The translations under genes and the position numbers were made by a program. From Pseudoflavonifractor sp. Marseille-P3106 (GTDB lineage: Bacteria > Bacillota > Clostridia > Oscillospirales > Oscillospiraceae), in the NCBI GenBank assembly GCA_900169975.1, contig LT827124.1:62001-126000 (forward strand): 64,000 bases of DNA, read 5' to 3'. This document shows, piece after piece, positions 59,513 to 64,000 of this stretch. How positions within the stretch are numbered: the stretch's first letter is position 1; the number at the start of each line of letters is the position of its first letter. The notes beneath the pieces are model-generated. The model did not search any database and was not told the origin of the DNA. It was given only the letters and a program-made list of their open reading frames with translations.

Positions 59513-59956
59513 ATGTCAAAGAATCTTTATCTCTGTGTCCCCGACCCATTTGATAGTTCGACCGGTGCGCGGCTGGAGCGTATGGGAATTCTGCGCCCGG
59601 ATGGCGAGGTAAATGTTGAAGTAATGCGGGCTTTTGTGCAGATCTTCGGCGGCTTATTTTTTGATGATCTGTGCGATTTCTACTCCGATCAAGGAGAGGT
59701 GTCTGCTGTGACGGCAGCTTTTTCAGAGTTGGCCGCCCGCAAAGATTGTCAGAACATTTATCTGCTGATCTCCCTTCAGTATGATACCATTCGGAAACCG
59801 CTCCCTGATCCCATCTGGTGGCTGGCCGGCTGCGCACCAGCCCTGTCGCTGTTTTGTCTGGGTTTTGTAGAACGGCTTCTGGAACTGTCGGAAAATCAGG
59901 CCAGCAACGGGAAGGAGATGGTTGCCAATGAAACTGCTGATTGCTGTACCGGCTGA
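59513..59956 (+). CDS. hypothetical protein of the mobile island
   Basis: 147-residue protein with no family I recognise. It begins MSKNLYLCVPDPFDSSTGAR and has one hydrophobic stretch (WWLAGCAPALSLFCLGFV, about 100-117), perhaps a membrane or buried helix. AGGAGG is 8 bases upstream of ATG 59513. Its end overlaps the next gene by 29 bases, which indicates an operon continuing from the partition genes. Confidence 0.65.
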   Translation: MSKNLYLCVPDPFDSSTGARLERMGILRPDGEVNVEVMRAFVQIFGGLFFDDLCDFYSDQGEVSAVTAAFSELAARKDCQNIYLLISLQYDTIRKPLPDPIWWLAGCAPALSLFCLGFVERLLELSENQASNGKEMVANETADCCTG

Positions 59957-60332
59957 GGGGAGCGTTCCCCTTTTGGAGTTCTTTGGGTTGCTGGATGAAA
60001 AGCAACGGCAAAAGCTGCTTTCGCTTTTTGCCCTTCTCCTACAATCTCCAGCGGCAGTCATGCGCGAGCCCTATGTCAAGCACTTCTGCATCGAGCGTTA
60101 CCAGGCGCTCTATGAACTGCGAGCCAAGAGCAAAAACCTGGTCCGCATCATTTTCACACTCACTGATGACGGGGACATCCTGTTTCTCACGCCGTTTATC
60201 AAGCGTCATAAGCGGAACACCATGCAGGCGCTGGACCGCTCCCTGGACTGTTTGACGCACATCAGAGATGGATCATGCTCTACGCAAGAGCTGTCCATAA
60301 AATTCTTTCTCAACGGAGGTATCACAGTATGA
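59928..60332 (+). CDS. RelE/HigB (Gp49)-like protein
   Basis: 134-residue protein. The C-terminal half, YELRAKSKNLVRIIFTL, DGDILFLTPFIKRHKRNT and the helix after it, resembles the RelE/HigB-like Gp49 domain of toxin-antitoxin toxins, where basic residues cleave mRNA at the ribosome. No antitoxin gene with a recognisable HTH follows; the next ORF is a 30-residue membrane peptide. GGAAGGAG lies upstream of ATG 59928. Family call is from pattern only, and toxin activity is not implied. Confidence 0.55.
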   Translation: MKLLIAVPAEGSVPLLEFFGLLDEKQRQKLLSLFALLLQSPAAVMREPYVKHFCIERYQALYELRAKSKNLVRIIFTLTDDGDILFLTPFIKRHKRNTMQALDRSLDCLTHIRDGSCSTQELSIKFFLNGGITV

Positions 60333-60421
60333 CGAAACACAAATTCATTTGGGCTGGGCTTGCCATCGGAGTCCCCGCACTGGTCCTGGCGCTCTGGAAA
60401 GGCTGGTGGTGTAAGGTATGA
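60329..60421 (+). CDS. 30-residue single-helix membrane peptide
   Basis: A micro-ORF with ATG 60329 overlapping the previous stop (ATGA) and its own stop overlapping the next start (ATGA at 60418). ACGGAGGT lies 9 bases upstream. It encodes a basic N-terminus, one hydrophobic helix (FIWAGLAIGVPALVLALW) and a WWCKV end. The two-sided coupling in a tight operon argues that it is translated. Function unknown. Confidence 0.65.
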   Translation: MTKHKFIWAGLAIGVPALVLALWKGWWCKV

Positions 60422-61524
60422 AAAAAGTGGCAATCCTGCTGGCGCTTTTTTGTATGCTGACGGTCACTGCCTCCGCCGCCTATATTCCCGAGGATGTAAT
60501 ATCCGAAAATCGGGATGGCCGACAGCTCATCGTCAAAACCTATATGCTTCCCCCTGATGCAGACCCCAGCGGTCTGGTAGAGGAGCCTTTCGAGGTGGAG
60601 GGCTATTCCTACCACCATCTTGAAACGGTCAAAGAGGAACAGACATTCGAGGATTCTAAAATCCAAACGGAGGTCGTCACGCTGGAAACAGATGTAGATG
60701 ATCTTGCGGCTATTCTGGAACAGCTGGATGCCAGCATGGAGTACAACAAGGATGGCTATTCCGGAGTGCTGACTCTGGACCACACTACAATCCAAACCGA
60801 AGCCGCAGGCTATACCACTAAATACTATACGATTACCGATACCAAGCAGTTTACAGGCCTGGACCGAAACGATCCCTCCTATGTCCCTACTACTACTGTC
60901 AAAAACGGAAGCACCTTGAAGCTGAGTGACATTTCCTGGACCGTGACAGGGACCGGCCTGGCCGATGATACGCTGGTTCCCACTTCATACACGGCTACGG
61001 CAACTTATACCGCTACGGGGAGCAGAAGTGTAGCTACCGGATATGTGACAACGGCCAGCTATACCGGCGAAATAAAGGCCGAGGGTGTTGAAGCAGTCAA
61101 GTACACCGTGACCTACCTTGGAAGTCCGGTGGGATTCCTGGCTGGCCTCAATCCCATGTGGCTCCTCGCCGGGGGAGGGCTTTTGCTGCTTGCAGGTACC
61201 GGGGGCATTATTTATATCATGAAACGGCCCCGCGCAGTAATTTATGCTATGAACGCCCGAGGCGTCGCCTATAAGAAATTGGGCAAGCAGAAGATTTCCA
61301 CCCGCACCCCTAAGCTGGATCTGACGAAGCTCCGGGAATACCCGGCTGGAGACGCAAGCGTGGAGCTTCCCAGCAAGCTGGCCCATAAGCTCGCCGGCAG
61401 GATCATCACTATCCAGATGTATGGCGGGAGCCGCACCCATCTGGTGGAGGCCTACGACGGGCAGGACAGTTACTGGTTTGCCATCAAGGAGGATGCGGAG
61501 GAAAAGGAGGAAAGTGAATCGTGA
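60418..61524 (+). CDS. membrane-anchored surface protein upstream of sortase
   Basis: 368-residue exported protein. A signal peptide (MKKVAILLALFCMLTVTASA) is followed by an extracellular region rich in Thr, Tyr and Asp with beta-like repeats (about 100-235), a transmembrane helix (about 246-268, WLLAGGGLLLLAGTGGIIYI) and a basic cytoplasmic domain ending in Glu/Ser. I do not recognise the family. It overlaps the sortase gene by 4 bases, so a joint role at the cell surface, for example in the conjugation machinery of the element, is plausible. Confidence 0.75.
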   Translation: MKKVAILLALFCMLTVTASAAYIPEDVISENRDGRQLIVKTYMLPPDADPSGLVEEPFEVEGYSYHHLETVKEEQTFEDSKIQTEVVTLETDVDDLAAILEQLDASMEYNKDGYSGVLTLDHTTIQTEAAGYTTKYYTITDTKQFTGLDRNDPSYVPTTTVKNGSTLKLSDISWTVTGTGLADDTLVPTSYTATATYTATGSRSVATGYVTTASYTGEIKAEGVEAVKYTVTYLGSPVGFLAGLNPMWLLAGGGLLLLAGTGGIIYIMKRPRAVIYAMNARGVAYKKLGKQKISTRTPKLDLTKLREYPAGDASVELPSKLAHKLAGRIITIQMYGGSRTHLVEAYDGQDSYWFAIKEDAEEKEESES

Positions 61525-62273
61525 AAAGGCTCAGGGGACTTTGCCTGTCCCTGGCGGGGCTCATGCTGATGACTACGCCGGCCCTTGCTGCGGACTACAA
61601 CTTTGAAACACCGGCGCCCAAGGACTTCTATGGGAGCACTTCCTACGAAGAGGTCTACGGGGCTCAGTATAACTACGGTGGCACAAACGCGGTGGACTTT
61701 CTTGATCCCCTGGCCGACAGCGCCCCCGGGATCTCCATCAACAGCGGCTCTTCACTGGAATACGGGATCAATTCAGGAAGTGGGAGCATTTACCCCGATA
61801 GTTCCGGAAGCAGCTACCCCATCCAGTGGGGAGATGTTCCCACGCTTCCAGCGACCCAGTTCACAGCGGTGAGCGAAGTAGAGCGGAACGATGGCAGCAT
61901 TGGTACTCTGGTAATCCCCAGCCTGGGAATTCGCTATAAGGCTTATGACGGTACTGATTCTGCTTCCATGCGCAAAGGTGTGGGCCACTTCCCCAGCACA
62001 AGCGCCTGGGAGGGAAACATCGGTCTGTGCGGACACAACCGGGGCTCCAGCCACAACATCGGCGCAATCAAGGATCTGGAAATTGGCGATACCATTCGGT
62101 ATCAGACCAGCCTGGGGACAAGGACCTATGCGGTGAGTTCGGTCAAGATCATAGACTGGACTGACTGGAGCTATTTGAACAGCACCTCAGACAACCGGAT
62201 CACGATTATCACCTGCTTGGCCAATCAGCCTACCAAACGGGTTTGTGTTCAGGGGATCGAAATAAGTTCATAA
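61521..62273 (+). CDS. sortase (class B/D-like)
   Basis: Membrane or exported transpeptidase of 250 residues with an N-terminal signal and a C-terminal sortase barrel. Catalytic residues are seen as His in IGLCGHNRGS, Cys in IITCLANQ and Arg in PTKRVCV. The substrate-facing start GTLVIPSLGI is typical. Sortases in Gram-positive mobile elements anchor surface or conjugation proteins. The sorting-signal substrate is not obvious; neither neighbour ends in an LPxTG-like motif. Start overlaps the previous stop. Confidence 0.9.
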   Translation: MKRLRGLCLSLAGLMLMTTPALAADYNFETPAPKDFYGSTSYEEVYGAQYNYGGTNAVDFLDPLADSAPGISINSGSSLEYGINSGSGSIYPDSSGSSYPIQWGDVPTLPATQFTAVSEVERNDGSIGTLVIPSLGIRYKAYDGTDSASMRKGVGHFPSTSAWEGNIGLCGHNRGSSHNIGAIKDLEIGDTIRYQTSLGTRTYAVSSVKIIDWTDWSYLNSTSDNRITIITCLANQPTKRVCVQGIEISS

Positions 62274-62388
62274 AATTTTTATCGAATATTTCCTTGGCGC
62301 TTTCATTGGGAATTATGTGAAAATAGCAAAATCGCAGAACATATTTATTGACTTTCGTTTTATCGGTAAAGGCGTTTCAAAAAAACCT

Positions 62389-62417
62389 TTGACAAGTCCC
62401 GATTTTCGCCTTATTTT
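62389..62417 (+). promoter_or_regulatory. probable promoter ahead of the small ORF and SLH gene
   Basis: TTGACA (62389-62394), 17 bases, TATTTT (62412-62417). The 180-base gap after the sortase gene is AT-rich and holds no gene. Confidence 0.6.
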
Positions 62418-62457
62418 GGTCTTGTAAGGACGCTCCAACGAGAAAAGGGGGATTGTC

Positions 62458-62667
62458 ATGGTTAAGGAGTTTCCGAAAGGAAAAGAGTGGCTGCTGGACA
62501 ATTCCGCGCTCCGGGTCAGTCTGGACATGACCTTTGATGTCCCTGAAGAGATTGCGGAGCAGTTAGAATTGTGGGGTCTTAATATCTTTGAAACTTGCGA
62601 ATATGATCCCACATGCCGGCGGCTAAAAATGAGCGCCAGCACGACGCTATATCGAAAGGGGGCATAA
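62458..62667 (+). CDS. hypothetical small protein
   Basis: 69-residue acidic protein (MVKEFPKGKEWLLDNSALRV...) without a recognised family, signal peptide or membrane segment. It contains two Cys residues in FETCEYDPTCRRL. AAAAGGGGGA precedes ATG 62458. Located 4 bases upstream of the SLH protein gene, probably co-transcribed. Confidence 0.6.
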   Translation: MVKEFPKGKEWLLDNSALRVSLDMTFDVPEEIAEQLELWGLNIFETCEYDPTCRRLKMSASTTLYRKGA

Positions 62668-62671
62668 TGGA

Positions 62672-63811
62672 ATGAAACAAAAACGCCTTTTACCGTTGTT
62701 CCTTTGTCTGTGCCTGCTGTTTGTACTGCCGGTTAAGGTAAGCGCCGCAGACAACAGCGAGCAGGAAACCTCCGCAGCCTATCTCCGTGAGCAGGGGATC
62801 ATGGTCGGTGACGGCAATGGCGAGATGAACCTGGACTCTGGACTGACCCGGGCCCAGCTGGCCACAGTCCTGACCCGCCTGCATGGAAACCCAGAGCATG
62901 TGCAGGTCGATCAGGCATTCTATACCGGACAATGTAAATTCCCGGATGTGCCGGAGTGGGCCAGGCTCTATGTTGGTTACTGCTATGCCAACGGCCTGAT
63001 GGTCGGCTATGATACCGGGGCCTTTGGCGCCGACGATGGAGTGACACCTGCGGCCGCCTGCACTGTTGTTCTGAGATATATGGACCTGCCGGACACCGAA
63101 TGGGACTACTCTACCGCCTGCCAGACGGCATTGGACTTTGGGCTGACTTCGGTGGAAGTTGCTGTTAAAGCTGAAGTCACCCGCGGTGATTTGGCGGTCA
63201 TGCTCTACCGGGCACTGGGTAATACTGATGCCTCCAGCGAGCATCAGGGGGAAACCCTGAGCAGGAATGCAGACGGCTCCATCAACCCGCCCGCCGACGG
63301 CTCTCAGTATATCCCTCAAGTGGGCGATGTGATCCGCTGCGATGACGGCACCAACTATACCATCACTGATGTAAGCCGGTGGGACAAGAACATGTTTGCC
63401 TCCGGCCCAATCGGTCCCTTGCCGGAGCCAACCTGTGACTGGAGCTTGCTCGAACAGCCAGAATTACCGAAAGTGGAGGTGAGACATTTCCAAAACCAGA
63501 CTGGCGATCATCTCCGTATCCTCAATCTCTATGAAACCAGGCGGATGCTTTACACACTTTACAATGCTATTGGGGATAGCTCAACCACCTGGGAAAATGG
63601 AGCGCCCAAACTCACCTCAAAAGGAAACCAACTCGTTCACATCAACCTTGGCTTTTCAGAAGATCTCGCGTACCAAATGTTCTGGCCCTGGCGAGAAAGT
63701 GAGATTATAAAGGTGTTTAATGGAATACCTGGTACCTATTCTATGCAGGCCTGGGATGTCTACAAGGACGGTCAATTCCTACACACCGAATACCAGATTC
63801 GTATAAACTGA
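62672..63811 (+). CDS. S-layer homology domain protein
   Basis: Exported protein of 379 residues. A signal peptide (cleavage near VKVSAAD) leads into SLH repeats: LREQGIMVGDGNGEMNLDSGLTRAQ (read across), then FPDVPEWARLYVGYCYANGLMVGY, and a third, weaker unit to about residue 190. These bind secondary cell-wall polymer. The C-terminal half (about 205-379) is a soluble domain of unknown role. AAGGGGG lies upstream. A terminator follows. It may be a surface component of the mobile element. Confidence 0.85.
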   Translation: MKQKRLLPLFLCLCLLFVLPVKVSAADNSEQETSAAYLREQGIMVGDGNGEMNLDSGLTRAQLATVLTRLHGNPEHVQVDQAFYTGQCKFPDVPEWARLYVGYCYANGLMVGYDTGAFGADDGVTPAAACTVVLRYMDLPDTEWDYSTACQTALDFGLTSVEVAVKAEVTRGDLAVMLYRALGNTDASSEHQGETLSRNADGSINPPADGSQYIPQVGDVIRCDDGTNYTITDVSRWDKNMFASGPIGPLPEPTCDWSLLEQPELPKVEVRHFQNQTGDHLRILNLYETRRMLYTLYNAIGDSSTTWENGAPKLTSKGNQLVHINLGFSEDLAYQMFWPWRESEIIKVFNGIPGTYSMQAWDVYKDGQFLHTEYQIRIN

Positions 63812-63816
63812 TTTGG

Positions 63817-63860
63817 AAAGAAAGGCAGCGTGCCACTCGGCACACTGTCTTTCTTTTTGC
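63817..63860 (+). terminator. terminator after the SLH gene
   Basis: 18-bp stem (63817-63834 with 63839-63856, two wobbles), ACTC loop, T-rich tail. Confidence 0.88.
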
Positions 63861-63953
63861 CCATTTTGCATTCCCTACAATTCAATCAAGCCCAATCAAG
63901 GGGGGATGCACCTATGGGTAGGGGCGTCCTCCCGATTTTTATGGAGGTCGCTC

Positions 63954-64000
63954 ATGAAAAAAAGACTGATTTCGATGCTCCTGGCTCTCCTTGCGGTCAT
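63954..64000 (+). CDS. start of a secreted protein cut by the window end
   Basis: ATG 63954 with ATGGAGGT upstream encodes MKKRLISMLLALLAV and runs off the end. This is the start of a signal peptide; nothing more can be said. Confidence 0.6.
   Translation, partial: MKKRLISMLLALLAV

Noticed and set aside
1-64000. CRISPR arrays, rRNA genes, insertion-sequence transposases, phage structural genes
   Set aside because: I saw no regularly spaced repeats, rRNA-like sequence, DDE transposase motifs or phage modules anywhere in the window.

Overview
The window looks like part of a Gram-positive, spore-forming gut member of the Clostridia, probably Oscillospiraceae in the Flavonifractor / Pseudoflavonifractor / Lawsonibacter neighbourhood. 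This is inference from gene content and style: GC-rich codons, a GerMN-type germination/sporulation lipoprotein, an Rnf complex in the order C-D-G-E-A-B, T-box control of branched-chain amino acid synthesis, DUF1846, DUF4358 and DUF624 proteins, and metNIQ. It appears to be draft or metagenome-derived: at least one place carries Illumina Nextera adapter sequence inside a gene.

Layout. 1-8.7 kb: a 5'-truncated hypothetical protein, htpG under a perfect CIRCE operator, a D,D-carboxypeptidase, a ComEA-like protein, and a two-component system coupled to a GerMN lipoprotein. 8.8-17.1 kb: homocysteine synthase, an unusual SLH-hydrolase-phosphatase fusion, pyrG, a DUF1846 protein and a TSUP permease. 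17.2-24.7 kb: a small AT-rich DUF3781 gene, an MBOAT/DHHW acyltransferase pair, a DUF4358 lipoprotein behind an ECF-type promoter, and rnr overlapping a GH3 lipoprotein gene that is broken by adapter sequence. 24.7-31.4 kb: secG, malic enzyme, uridine kinase, and a methionine uptake operon (metN-metI-metQ and an M20 amidohydrolase).

31.5-41.4 kb: a decayed histidine kinase, tRNA-Thr(CGT), DUF624, and a malto-oligosaccharide-type ABC operon (binding protein, two permeases, LacI regulator, ATPase, a His-less HPr-like protein, malQ), then an antiporter pseudogene. 41.5-45.9 kb: ilvB-ilvN-ilvC behind a T-box leader whose specifier reads as ATC (Ile). 46.1-51.3 kb: rnfCDGEAB. 51.3-57.1 kb: degV and the conserved ylxM-ffh-rpsP-khpA-rimM-trmD operon, then a FliB-like protein. 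57.3-64 kb: a lower-GC island, the start of a probable integrative element, with ParA, ParB, small proteins, a membrane surface protein, a sortase and an SLH protein; the first 11 codons of an AbrB/SpoVT-type gene are stranded at its left side.

Main discovery. metN is preceded by a consensus promoter, a 32-codon ORF with a good ribosome-binding site and 11 Met codons, and then a perfect 14-bp intrinsic terminator. This has the architecture of a ribosome-mediated attenuator that senses Met-tRNA through a Met-rich leader peptide, and I do not recall it being described for methionine uptake in Clostridia. Other notable items are the adapter insertion, a stop-codon-associated hairpin repeat with compensatory changes, the split AbrB/SpoVT start, and the three-domain SLH-hydrolase-phosphatase protein.
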